This document shows, one piece after another, positions 28,078 through 36,891 of a stretch of DNA of 37,790 nucleotides. This stretch comes from Candidatus Uhrbacteria bacterium (GTDB taxonomy: Bacteria; Patescibacteriota; Patescibacteriia; UBA9934; GWF2-40-263): assembly GCA_016206085.1 (NCBI GenBank), contig JACQSF010000019.1, forward strand, positions 1 through 37,790, written 5' to 3'. The translations under genes and the position numbers were made by a program. A model generated the notes under the pieces. That model saw only the letters and a list, made by a program, of their open reading frames with translations. It did no database searches and was not told the origin of the DNA. Each line of letters starts with the position of its first letter. Positions within the stretch are counted from its first letter, which is position 1.

Positions 28078-29315
28078 CATTTCTCATGGTTAAAGGAGGG
28101 GGACCGGAGAACTTCCTCATACATTGCCATGAGACGACGATAATGATCGTCTAGTTGGAACCGCTGTTCAACCGTGGAACGCGCGGCCCGAGCCATAGAA
28201 AGACGCAACTCCTCATCATAGGCCAGGCGCATGATGGCCTCGACCCATCCGTGGAGATCTGCTGGGTTCACAAGAAGTCCATTCACGCGATCCTCCACAA
28301 TCTCAGGGACTCCACCAACATGACTTGCAATAACTGGCTTTCCCGCTGCCATGGATTCAAGAATGGCGAGAGGAAAATTCTCATGCACACGACTCGGGAG
28401 CAGCACAGCCATTGCTCCGCGATACAAGTCGGCCAATTCCACCCCCATGCGAAATCCGAGAAACTCAACATTCGCAAGCCCTTCAGCCAAACGATGCAAT
28501 CGCTCCATCTGCGAACCACGACCAACAATCTTGAACATCACATCCGGAATCAATTTTGCGGCACGCACAATCGTCTCAATCCCCTTCTCCTCGCTTAGTC
28601 GACCGACAAACAAAAAATACCCGTCATGATCGTACCGTGACTGGATGCTGTGCGGATCGATGCCATAGTGATTCACGCGAATTTTCTCCTGCGGGAATCC
28701 ACCCGCAACCAGCTGTCGTTTCATGTACTGCGATGGACACATAAACAGATCAACGTTCTTCTCGTAGATCTTCAGCCATCGATGAAATTTGTAAACGGCT
28801 GTCTGAATGAAACTCGCCGCCAACGAATTCTTGTGATAGCGCACAAGCGTCCCCTTAAGAATCCCGACATCACGATAGTCCTCCCCACACCCAACCGCCC
28901 AGATGTTGTACTGCGGCGAAATGAGATGATGGTCATGCACCGTCATGACAACAGGGACATGCTGGTCCTTGAGTGTATCAAGAATCGACGGGCTCAACTG
29001 TGTATAGATATTGTGGATGTGGGCGAGATCGGGTTTCTGTTGCGCGATCAATGTGGCGAGCTTTCGACGTGCCTCCAGCGAGTAAACCATCCTCCCCACC
29101 GTCCGCAATGCTTGCCACGGATTTGAGCGCGTCGATTCTGTCTGAACATACGAAACAAACTGCTCGGTAAAGGGGCTCTCACGGTTATCTGGATGCTGCA
29201 TCGCAAACGGGAGCGTGGTGTGACCTTGTGCTTCAAGCCAAGCAGAAAGCTCGAGCATATACCGCTCCGCCCCACCCTTGAGCGCATAAAATTTGTTGGA
29301 TTGGATGATTTTCAT
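28077..29315 (-). CDS. Glycosyltransferase family 4
   Basis: MKIIQSNKFYALKGGAERYMLELSAWLEAQGH ... VLLPSRVHENFPLAILESMAAGKPVIASHVGGVPEIVEDRVNG. Confidence 0.92.
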   Translation of the reverse strand: MKIIQSNKFYALKGGAERYMLELSAWLEAQGHTTLPFAMQHPDNRESPFTEQFVSYVQTESTRSNPWQALRTVGRMVYSLEARRKLATLIAQQKPDLAHIHNIYTQLSPSILDTLKDQHVPVVMTVHDHHLISPQYNIWAVGCGEDYRDVGILKGTLVRYHKNSLAASFIQTAVYKFHRWLKIYEKNVDLFMCPSQYMKRQLVAGGFPQEKIRVNHYGIDPHSIQSRYDHDGYFLFVGRLSEEKGIETIVRAAKLIPDVMFKIVGRGSQMERLHRLAEGLANVEFLGFRMGVELADLYRGAMAVLLPSRVHENFPLAILESMAAGKPVIASHVGGVPEIVEDRVNGLLVNPADLHGWVEAIMRLAYDEELRLSMARAARSTVEQRFQLDDHYRRLMAMYEEVLRSPSFNHEK

Positions 29316-30838
29316 ACCTTCTCTTTCTGCTCTGCGAGAACATACAAAAACCCCGCGTAAAGCCAGAGGTAGTAAGCGCTTGTGCGAATCTCCAGAAGAG
29401 TGGACGTAAACGCATTGAACGCGACCCCGATCAACATCGCTCCCACCGCGAGCGCAAGTGCCTGCACAAACGGGTCTTTATGCGTGCGAGCCGTGTTGAG
29501 TGCGTAGAAAAAAAGTCCGAAATAAAACCAGAGATAAAAAACCATCCCCAACGTGCCAGACTCCCCCCAAAGCGAAAACCAGTTGTTATCGATGGCGCCT
29601 TCTGTTCCAAACACCCCAAACGGGAGTCCAAGCTCCTCATAGACTTTCGTATTATGCAGAGCCGCCGCAGCTCCCCCTCCAAATTGGCCTGGCCCAAACC
29701 CCAAAATCGGCGAGGCAGCTACCACATCCGTGGGCGTATGAATAAACCAAAATACTCGACCAAGCCCGTAATACTCCCCTCGCCATCTTGCCAAACTAAA
29801 GCTCTCAAAAAAGCGTTCAGAGAGCGATTGTCCTGGTGACTCTGTAATCAAACTGACGTTGAGCCCTGATCCTGCGAGTACCAGCATCAAAAAAACCACG
29901 AAAGCCGCAAACCCCGCAAGCACGCGACGATCATGCTTTACGATCAAACCAATAAACAAGAACCCTAGCAGGAATGCGAACCAAGAAGATCTTGAATATG
30001 TGAGGACAAGTGCGGGCACGCCAACAATGAACAACCAAATCACCCACGGGTATTTCAGGTACAACTTTTTGGTAAACAGAATCGCTGAGGCGATCAGAAG
30101 GAAGAGATACAAGAAATTCCCGAGTCGATCATACCGACCCAAGGTTGCGAATACGCGCGAGCCTGGATCCCAGAACTGTTCCACACCGCTGATGAGTGTG
30201 AGTGTGCCGTACGTGCGTGCTTCAGACGGAAGCAGAAACTGATCCAATGGCTCGCCGATGATCGCTTGCATGATGCCCAGCAGACATTGGAAGACCACAA
30301 CCCCAAACATCGTCCACGTAAGATTCTTGATGAATGTCTTGGTGGGTGCTATTTGCACGGCCAAGAAGAACACCATCATGAAGCGCAAAATCTGTCGGAG
30401 ACCCAGGATGGCCACCGTGGGCGAGACCAGATTCACAAGGGCTGAGGCAAGCAACACAACAACGAATAGTGCGAACGGGAGATCAAAAGGCGTTTGCCGA
30501 TAGCGATGTTTGCCTGAAAGGAGCCTGACGATTACGACGAACGCAACAAGATAAATCAGGAGTTCAGACCCATACCGCGCAAACACGTACACCTCGTCAG
30601 GGATGAACTTGAGAATGAGCGATTCAAACGGAAGATAAACTGCGAGGAATCCCAACGCCAGGTGCGGGCGCAAAAAAGTAAGGATTACAAGACAGCCCCC
30701 CAGGACCCCCGACAGAACAAGCGCCGGGGAAAAGATGGATTGCAGAACGATTAAAAACCCAAGGAGCAGGAAGAGAGCGGTCGCGGCAAGCGCCGTGTGC
30801 TCTTCCGCACGTTTGTAGACCGTGCGCAGGTTGATCAT
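29312..30838 (-). CDS. O-antigen ligase / polymerase family membrane protein
   Basis: ~508 aa polytopic; SPILGFGPGQFGG..NNWFSLWGESGTLGMVFYLWFYFGLFF. Confidence 0.82.
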   Translation of the reverse strand: MINLRTVYKRAEEHTALAATALFLLLGFLIVLQSIFSPALVLSGVLGGCLVILTFLRPHLALGFLAVYLPFESLILKFIPDEVYVFARYGSELLIYLVAFVVIVRLLSGKHRYRQTPFDLPFALFVVVLLASALVNLVSPTVAILGLRQILRFMMVFFLAVQIAPTKTFIKNLTWTMFGVVVFQCLLGIMQAIIGEPLDQFLLPSEARTYGTLTLISGVEQFWDPGSRVFATLGRYDRLGNFLYLFLLIASAILFTKKLYLKYPWVIWLFIVGVPALVLTYSRSSWFAFLLGFLFIGLIVKHDRRVLAGFAAFVVFLMLVLAGSGLNVSLITESPGQSLSERFFESFSLARWRGEYYGLGRVFWFIHTPTDVVAASPILGFGPGQFGGGAAAALHNTKVYEELGLPFGVFGTEGAIDNNWFSLWGESGTLGMVFYLWFYFGLFFYALNTARTHKDPFVQALALAVGAMLIGVAFNAFTSTLLEIRTSAYYLWLYAGFLYVLAEQKEKV

Positions 30839-30857
30839 GTAGACAAATTGTAACATA

Positions 30858-30885
30858 AAAGCGGCTGTCTCAGGGAGAAAGCCGC
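30858..30885 (-). terminator. Terminator of the first MopE-type lipoprotein gene
   Basis: Minus strand GCGGCTttctccctgagacAGCCGCTTTTAT. Confidence 0.6.
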
Positions 30886-30907
30886 CGTGTGTGGCGCTGA
30901 GGTGCGC

Positions 30908-33145
30908 CTAGGGGACGACGTCGGTGTCGACGTAGCCGTCGTAGGTGAAGTCCAGGGGGACGCCGTACACCTCGTAGGTGTCCGAGCCCTCGAACTCGCC
31001 GTCGATGTTGGTGTCGCCCGAGCCCGCGTCATCCCAGTCGAAGCTCCACCCGAAGGTGGTGAACTCGACGGAGCCGGAGGGCACCAGGTCGTTGTCGAAG
31101 TTGCCCTCGACCACCCCGGTGTAGGTCCCGGAGAGGTACGTCGCCGCGGAGCCGACGAAGGCGCACTCGACCGTGCCCGAGATCATCGGGCTGGCCGTGG
31201 TGTCCACCGTCAGCGAGGCGGTGCCCTCGCAGGAGTCCGAACCCAGCCCGTAGGTGGTCTCGGTCAGCGTGATGCTGAAGTTCCCGGAGTAGTCGCCCTC
31301 GGTGACGCAGGGGCTGCTGTCGACGTCCTCGTCGCAGTCGTTGTCCAGGCCGTCGGCGCAGACCTCGATCGCGTCGGGGCTGACGAACTCGTTGGTGTCG
31401 TCGCAGTCGCTGTCGTCCTCGACGTACCCGGACGGGTTGGAGCAATCCTCCTGGGGGCTGCCCGCGTCGCCGTAGCCATCGCCGTCCGTGTCGGCGAAGT
31501 AGGTGTCGCTGCCCTCTTCGTCGACGTCGCCGTCGCAGTCGTTGTCCTGTGTGTCGCAGTACTCCATGGCGTCCGGGTAGACGCTGGAGTCGGTGTCGTC
31601 GCAGTCGGTCGCATCCGCCACGGTTCCCGAGGGAGCCGAGCAGGACGTGCCCGCGCTGGCGCCGCCGTAGCCGTCGGTGTCGACGTCCTCGTACCAGTCG
31701 GTCGCGTCGACGCTGGAATCGGGATCGGTGACCCCGTCGCAGTCGTTGTCCGCGCCGTCGCAGTACTCCGTGGCGCCGGGGTAGCTCGCGCTGTCCCCAT
31801 CGTCGCAGTCGGTGCTGTCGCTGACGTAGCCCACGGGCGCGTCGCAGCTCACGAAGGAGCTGGACGGGTCGCCGTAGGCATCGCCATCGGAGTCGACGTA
31901 CCAGGTGCCCGCGTCGCTCGACGTGCTGGGGTCGACGCTGCCGTCGCAGTCGTCGTCCACGTCGTTGCAGATCTCGACCTCGCCGGGGTTCACGTCGCCG
32001 TTCCCGTCGTCGCAGTCGGTCGCATCCTCGACCGCCCCTTCGGGCAGGTCGCAGGAGACGATCGGGCTGGCGCTGTCGCCGTACCCGTCGGTGTCCCCGT
32101 CGGTGTACCAGGTGCTGGCATCGGTGCTGGTCCAGGGATCGGTCTCCTCATCGCAGTCGTTGTCCTGGCCGTCGCAGACCTCATCGGCGTCGGGGCTGAT
32201 CTCGCCGTCGGCATCGTCGCAGTCGCCGCCCTGGTCGACGAAGCCGTCGGCCGGGCAGGTGGTGAACGAGCCGGCGTTGTCGTCGCCGTAGGTGTCGCCG
32301 TCCGCGTCGGTCCAGAGGGTCAGGACGTCAGGGTTGCCGTCGACCTCGTCGATCTGCTCGTCGCAATCGTTGTCCAGGCCATCGCAAATCTCGGTCTCAC
32401 CGGGGTTCATGAGCGGGTTGGCGTCGTTGCAGTCGCTCCAGTCCCCGACGTGATCGTCGGGCTGGTCGCAGGCGACCGTGTACTCGTCGACGTCGCCGTA
32501 GCCGTCTTCGTCCTCGTCCGCGAACCACGCCGTGGCGTCGGTGCTCGTGCTGGGGTCGATGAACCCGTCGCAGTCGTTGTCGACCTCGTCGCAGATCTCG
32601 GTCGCCGCGGGGTTGACCGCGGGGTCGAGGTCGTCACAGTCCTCGGCGTTGGACACGAGGTACGTGCTTCCATCGCATCCGTCCTCGTAGAGGAAGGCGG
32701 GGTCGCCGTAGCCGTCGGTGTCGTAGTCGAGATACCAGGCGTTGGTGCTGGAGTCGTCGATCGTGCCGTTGCAGTCGTCGTCGACGCTGTTGCAGACTTC
32801 CTCGGCGTCGGGGCTCACGCCCGCGTCCTCGTCGTCGCAGTCCAGCGCGTTGTCGACGTAACCGTCGGGTTGGGTGCACGCGGAGGTCGTCGAGCCGTCG
32901 AGGCCGTAGCCGTCCGAGTCGCCGTCCACGTACCAGGTACCGGCGAGACCAACCGTGGGGTCGTTGTCGTCGCAGTCGACGTCGACGGTGTAGCCGTCGT
33001 TGTCGGCGTCGATGTCCGGCGGGGCGCCTGTGTCGTCGTCAGCGTTCTCGCAGAGGTCACAGGACTCGGGAGGATCACGCTGGATCTCGAGAGGTTCACA
33101 GGCGGCGAGAAGAGCCAAGAGGCCCAGGGGGGCGAAACGAGTCAT
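30908..33145 (-). CDS. MopE-type (putative metal-binding motif) Asp/Cys-rich lipoprotein 1
   Basis: Lipobox MTRFAPLGLLALLAACEP; about 8 units of DxDxDGYGD..DCDD..P.A.EVCDGxDNDCDGxxD. Confidence 0.85.
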   Translation of the reverse strand: MTRFAPLGLLALLAACEPLEIQRDPPESCDLCENADDDTGAPPDIDADNDGYTVDVDCDDNDPTVGLAGTWYVDGDSDGYGLDGSTTSACTQPDGYVDNALDCDDEDAGVSPDAEEVCNSVDDDCNGTIDDSSTNAWYLDYDTDGYGDPAFLYEDGCDGSTYLVSNAEDCDDLDPAVNPAATEICDEVDNDCDGFIDPSTSTDATAWFADEDEDGYGDVDEYTVACDQPDDHVGDWSDCNDANPLMNPGETEICDGLDNDCDEQIDEVDGNPDVLTLWTDADGDTYGDDNAGSFTTCPADGFVDQGGDCDDADGEISPDADEVCDGQDNDCDEETDPWTSTDASTWYTDGDTDGYGDSASPIVSCDLPEGAVEDATDCDDGNGDVNPGEVEICNDVDDDCDGSVDPSTSSDAGTWYVDSDGDAYGDPSSSFVSCDAPVGYVSDSTDCDDGDSASYPGATEYCDGADNDCDGVTDPDSSVDATDWYEDVDTDGYGGASAGTSCSAPSGTVADATDCDDTDSSVYPDAMEYCDTQDNDCDGDVDEEGSDTYFADTDGDGYGDAGSPQEDCSNPSGYVEDDSDCDDTNEFVSPDAIEVCADGLDNDCDEDVDSSPCVTEGDYSGNFSITLTETTYGLGSDSCEGTASLTVDTTASPMISGTVECAFVGSAATYLSGTYTGVVEGNFDNDLVPSGSVEFTTFGWSFDWDDAGSGDTNIDGEFEGSDTYEVYGVPLDFTYDGYVDTDVVP

Positions 33146-33362
33146 CATCTTCTCCGGGTGTACATTCTCCCTCCCCACCAAAGGTGAGGTGCCAGGCCAA
33201 TGGCAGGGAGAGATTTTGGTTGGAAGGATCTTGGCCTGGTTTTAAGACAAATGTCCTAAAATCAGCTCACGATCCGAACAAAAAAGCCCATTTTTAAAGG
33301 GATTCTTTTACCATAATACCCAGCCTATGTCAATGAGTTTCGGTCTGGAATACCAATCAACC

Positions 33363-33446
33363 CTCGTCATTGCGAGGAGCGAGGCGACGAAGCAATCCAA
33401 GAGTTGGAAGATTGCTTCGCTCCCGTTGGTCGCTCGCAATGACGAG
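33363..33446. repeat. Palindromic REP/MITE-like element, copy 2
   Basis: CTCGTCATTGCGAG ... CTCGCAATGACGAG with internal GAAGCAATC/GATTGCTTC. Confidence 0.85.
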
Positions 33447-33521
33447 AAATTTTTTCCAAAAAGAAGAGCCCCCAAGTGAAGTAGAGCTTGAGTGCTCTTC
33501 TCCACGCAGGGGCGCGTGCTT

Positions 33522-33565
33522 GACCCCTTACCTACTCCGATGGGTAACTTCCTCGGTTAGGGGTC
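33522..33565 (-). terminator. Hairpin downstream of MopE-type gene 2
   Basis: GACCCCTTACC...GGTTAGGGGTC imperfect inverted repeat just 3' of the gene. Confidence 0.5.
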
Positions 33566-33587
33566 TCGTTGTTGGCCGGAAGGTGGC

Positions 33588-35207
33588 CTAGACCTGACAG
33601 TCGGCGTCGCTGCTGACGACGAGGACAGCGGAGCAGGAGCCTCCGCCGGCTTCCCAGACCTCGAGGTCCGACTCGTCGTACCACTCACCGTCGAACCAGA
33701 TGTCGATGCCGACGCTGGTGTCGATGGAGTTGCCGCTGCAGAGCCAGTCGCTCGCGGGGTTGCCCTCGCTCACGTTCAGGCGCAGACCGCAGCTCGACGA
33801 GAGGTCGTACTCGGAGGTGAGGAACTCGACCTCCACCTGCGTCCCGGAGGACTGGGTGGCGGACTCGTTCCAGACGTCGCCGAGGTCTTCGGCGTCGTTG
33901 TAGGACTGGACGTTGAGGTTGTAGTACCCGATCGACCCGTAGGTCGCCAGGACGTAGGCCTGCCAGATCTCGTCGACCGCGCTGTCGCAGTCGTTGTCCT
34001 CGTCGTCCAGGCCGAATTCGCTCTCGTCGGCGTCCGGGTTGGTCTCCGCGTCGTTGTCGTCGCAGTCGCCTTCGGAGACGGTGTAGCCGTCACCGTCGAC
34101 ATCGTAGCCCTCGTCGACGCTGCCATCGCAGTCATCGTCGATGCCGTTGTCGAGCTCGGACTCGCCCGGGTTCAGGTCGGCATCGGCGTCGTCGCAGTCG
34201 CCCGCGCTCTCGGAGTAGCCGTCGCTGTCGTCGTCGTAGGCGCTGGTGCCCTCGTCGACCACGCTGTCGCAGTCGTTGTCCAGGCCGTCGGCCGTCTCGG
34301 TGGCACCGGGGTAGACGCCCGCGTCCGCGTCGTCGCAATCGACGTCCGCGGTGGAGCCGTCCAGGTCGACGTCGGGCGACTCGCAGTCGGCGTCGCCGCC
34401 GCTGCAGTCGTTGTCCAGGCCGTCGCCGCACTCCTCGGTCGCGCCGGGATTGACCTCGGGGTCGCTCTCGTCGCAGTCCACCTCGTCGGTGTAGCCGTCG
34501 GCGTCCGCGTCGACCGCGGGCTCGGACTCGAAGCCCTCGTCGATGCTGCCATCGCAGTCGTCGTCGATGCCGTTGTCGGTCTCGGTGGCGCCGGGGAACA
34601 CGGCGGGGTTGTTGGGGGCGCAATCGTCCGCGTCGGTGGAGCCGTCACCGTCGAAGTCGGAGTTCGGGTCGGTGCCGGTGTCGCCACCGGTGTCCTCACC
34701 GTTCCCCGCGTCCTCGGGCACCGTCTCGTCGTCGCAGTCGGTGTCGAGGCCGTCGCCGGGGACGTCCTCGGCGCCCGGGTGGAACGCCGCGTCCGCGTCG
34801 TTGCAGTCGCCGGGGACGTTGGTGTAGCCCGAGTCGGGGTCGGTGCAGAGCTGCACGAGCTCCTCGGAACCGTAGCCGTCGCCGTCGCTGTCGACGTACC
34901 AGCCGGTGGTCTCGAGGTCCTCGTCGATCTGCTCGTCGCAGTCGTTGTCGAGGCCGTCGCAGATCTCGGTGGCGCCCGGGTTGGTGAAGTACCCGTCCAC
35001 GCGGCCGTCGCCGTTGCTGTCGCCGGCGCGGTCGTCGCAGTCGACGTCGCTGGTGTAGCCGTCGCCGTCCGCGTCCACGGAGGTGGGCTCGGCGGTCTCG
35101 GTGTCGTCGCCGCACTCGGTGCAGGCGGTGTTGCCGTCGCGGTCGACGGAGAGCTCGCCGCAAGCGGCGAGGAGGCACAGGGACAGGGGGAGCAGGAAGC
35201 GGTTCAT
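33588..35207 (-). CDS. MopE-type Asp/Cys-rich lipoprotein 2
   Basis: MNRFLLPLSLCLLAACGELSVDRDG lipobox; about 7 DNDCD/DDDCD repeat units. Confidence 0.85.
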   Translation of the reverse strand: MNRFLLPLSLCLLAACGELSVDRDGNTACTECGDDTETAEPTSVDADGDGYTSDVDCDDRAGDSNGDGRVDGYFTNPGATEICDGLDNDCDEQIDEDLETTGWYVDSDGDGYGSEELVQLCTDPDSGYTNVPGDCNDADAAFHPGAEDVPGDGLDTDCDDETVPEDAGNGEDTGGDTGTDPNSDFDGDGSTDADDCAPNNPAVFPGATETDNGIDDDCDGSIDEGFESEPAVDADADGYTDEVDCDESDPEVNPGATEECGDGLDNDCSGGDADCESPDVDLDGSTADVDCDDADAGVYPGATETADGLDNDCDSVVDEGTSAYDDDSDGYSESAGDCDDADADLNPGESELDNGIDDDCDGSVDEGYDVDGDGYTVSEGDCDDNDAETNPDADESEFGLDDEDNDCDSAVDEIWQAYVLATYGSIGYYNLNVQSYNDAEDLGDVWNESATQSSGTQVEVEFLTSEYDLSSSCGLRLNVSEGNPASDWLCSGNSIDTSVGIDIWFDGEWYDESDLEVWEAGGGSCSAVLVVSSDADCQV

Positions 35208-35342
35208 CGCATTCTCCAGGGGTTGGGTCGGGGCTAAGCCGAGACGTGCAACATGCTGGGAAGACCCCAAGCACCATGCGCGCCGCGACAGACACCCCGA
35301 TTCTTGACTTGTGTCAGGGGTTGTCCAGGCAGGAGCGGAATA

Positions 35343-35415
35343 GGTGGAAAAGGTAGCGTAGGTGGAAAAGGTGGTCTTAAACACCTCATCTACCTCTGCC
35401 ACCTGCGCCACCTAC
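35343..35415. repeat. GGTGG-type low-complexity repeat, folded back on itself
   Basis: GGTGGAAAAGGTAGCGTAGGTGGAAAAGGTGG then CACCTCATCTACCTCTGCCACCTGCGCCACCTAC. Confidence 0.65.
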
Positions 35416-35581
35416 TACGTCTTCCCTATCTGGACAATCCCTAACATTGTTTACCTTCTGGGTTTTAACAGACTTTTGTCCAGAAAAGAGCTTAATCTAG
35501 CTCATTTTGGAACGACCAAATATACCATATTTTGGTGGTTTTGTCAACCCATCCAGACAGACAATTGAACTAATTACTGAT

Positions 35582-35674
35582 GTGTCATTGCGAGCGACCA
35601 ACAGGAGCGAAGGAATCTCGAATAGATAAGAAATTTGGGATTGCTTCGTCGCTTGCAGCTCCTCGCAATGACAC
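35582..35674. repeat. Palindromic REP/MITE-like element, copy 3
   Basis: GTGTCATTGCGAG ... CTCGCAATGACAC; diverged interior. Confidence 0.8.
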
Positions 35675-35792
35675 AATCGTAGGTTTTTCAATGGTTTCCG
35701 TAAATCCTGCTACATCGAGGGCTTTTTTCGTCGAAGGCCGAGTTATCGGCCAATTTTGGACGTTTTAAAACAAAGACGCCTCCCGAAAGGAA

Positions 35793-35914
35793 GAACGTCT
35801 GTAAAAAGAGGTTCGTCCCAACCGGGAGGCGGAGCGTGCCGGCCTCGCGCACGGGGAACAACCCGCGCGCTGGCCGAAATTTGGAAACGAACGAACCTCT
35901 TTTTACAGACGTTC
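35793..35914. repeat. 24-bp perfect inverted repeat forming a ~122-nt hairpin
   Basis: GAACGTCTGTAAAAAGAGGTTCGT (35793-35816) / ACGAACCTCTTTTTACAGACGTTC (35891-35914) with a GC-rich partly self-complementary centre. Confidence 0.9.
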
Positions 35915-35953
35915 TCCCAGACAGGAGACGCCTCTGTGCCGACCGGAGGTCGA

Positions 35954-36556
35954 CTAGCGGAGGTCGACGAGCACGGAGGTGCCGCCGGCGACCGAGACCA
36001 GGCTCGACCCGAAGGTCTCGCCGAAGTACCAGGTCGCGACGCTGCCGTTGGTCGACCCCGAGCCGTTGACGGCCGTCCAGGTGCAGCCCATCGCCTCGGC
36101 CTCGGGGCTCGAGGGCTCCTCGTCGAGGGTCAACTCGTCGGGACACAGGGTGCAGTTCAGCCGCACGGCGTCGATGGCGCCGGGATCGGACTCGAGGGTC
36201 GTGCTGGTCACCCAGTTCTCGACCCAGGAGTACTCCCAGCCCCAGTACTCGTCCGAGAAGGAGCTGTCACCGTCGGTGTCGTCGAGGAACTCGACGTGGC
36301 ACAGCATGGAGCCGAACTCGACACCGCCGGGGGTCGTGATGGTGACGCGCAGATCCGCGTCCGCGTCGGTGTCGCTGTCGGCATCCGAATCGGAGTCCGA
36401 GTCGCTGTCGGAGTCGCTGTCCGAGTCGGTGTCCGTGTCGGCATCGCCGTCGTCGCAGGCGTCGCAGTCGTTGTCGACGTCGTCACCGTCGCCGATGTCG
36501 ACGGGGCCGCACGCGGCCAGGCCGAGGGCGAAGATCAGGGGGAGGGAGCGGGTCAT
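35954..36556 (-). CDS. Lipoprotein with Asp/Ser (SD) repeat linker, MopE-gene-like context
   Basis: MTRSLPLIFALGLAACGPVDIGDGDDVDNDCDACDDGDADTDTDSDSDSDSDSDSDSDADSDTDADADLRVTITTPGG. Confidence 0.8.
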   Translation of the reverse strand: MTRSLPLIFALGLAACGPVDIGDGDDVDNDCDACDDGDADTDTDSDSDSDSDSDSDSDADSDTDADADLRVTITTPGGVEFGSMLCHVEFLDDTDGDSSFSDEYWGWEYSWVENWVTSTTLESDPGAIDAVRLNCTLCPDELTLDEEPSSPEAEAMGCTWTAVNGSGSTNGSVATWYFGETFGSSLVSVAGGTSVLVDLR

Positions 36557-36731
36557 GGTCTTCTCCAGTTGGGTTGGGTCCCTCTCGACGTTATTTGCAC
36601 TTCGCCGAGAGGCGAATCGAGAGGCTTTTAGGCAGGAGCGTTGGGGGTTGGGGATGGGAGCGTTAGTCCTAACGCTCCAATGCTCCAATACCCTAACGCT
36701 CGCCACGCAAAAATCTCTCGATTCTACTCAA

Positions 36732-36760
36732 CCACCTCTCCACCTAACCACCTTTCCACC
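36732..36760. repeat. GGTGG-type low-complexity repeat (reverse orientation)
   Basis: CCACCTCTCCACCTAACCACCTTTCCACC. Confidence 0.65.
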
Positions 36761-36848
36761 TATTCCGTAAGTTATTCATGAGTTTCCATTGAAAGAACGA
36801 ACGTAGAAATATACCTGAAAATAAGGCATTTGTCAATGGGTCAAAATG

Positions 36849-36880
36849 CACCAAAAAACCGCCCATTTCTGGACGGTTTT
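36849..36880. terminator. Terminator, copy 1 of a 32-bp direct repeat
   Basis: CACCAAAAAACCGCCCATTTCTGGACGGTTTT, identical to 37517-37548. Confidence 0.85.
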
Positions 36881-36891
36881 TTACTGTTCTT

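Noticed and set aside
30887-33187. 766-aa plus-strand ORF (Val/Ala-rich)
   Set aside because: Antisense shadow of the MopE-type gene; its GAC/GTC codon bias opens the reverse frame. The minus strand has the signal peptide, lipobox and repeat motif.
33308-33505. 65-aa ORF containing FVASLLAMTR
   Set aside because: Spurious ORF generated by the REP-like palindrome; the same applies to 35497-35691 and 16009-16206.
30908-35207. Repeated cgtcgcagtcgttgtcc blocks resembling a direct-repeat array or CRISPR
   Set aside because: They are in-frame codons of the DNDCDG protein repeat with variable spacing, not CRISPR repeats.
34132-35295. Arg-rich minus-strand ORFs (163 aa, 199 aa) and Pro/Thr-rich 175-aa ORF
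   Set aside because: Out-of-frame readings of the GC-rich MopE-type repeats.
35793-35914. Integron attC site
   Set aside because: Size and fold are suggestive, but the RYYYAAC/GTTRRRY core sites are not evident and no integrase is in the window; kept only as an unexplained hairpin.
35756-36631. 291-aa plus-strand ORF
   Set aside because: Runs through the 122-nt hairpin and antisense to the SD lipoprotein; not credible as a gene.
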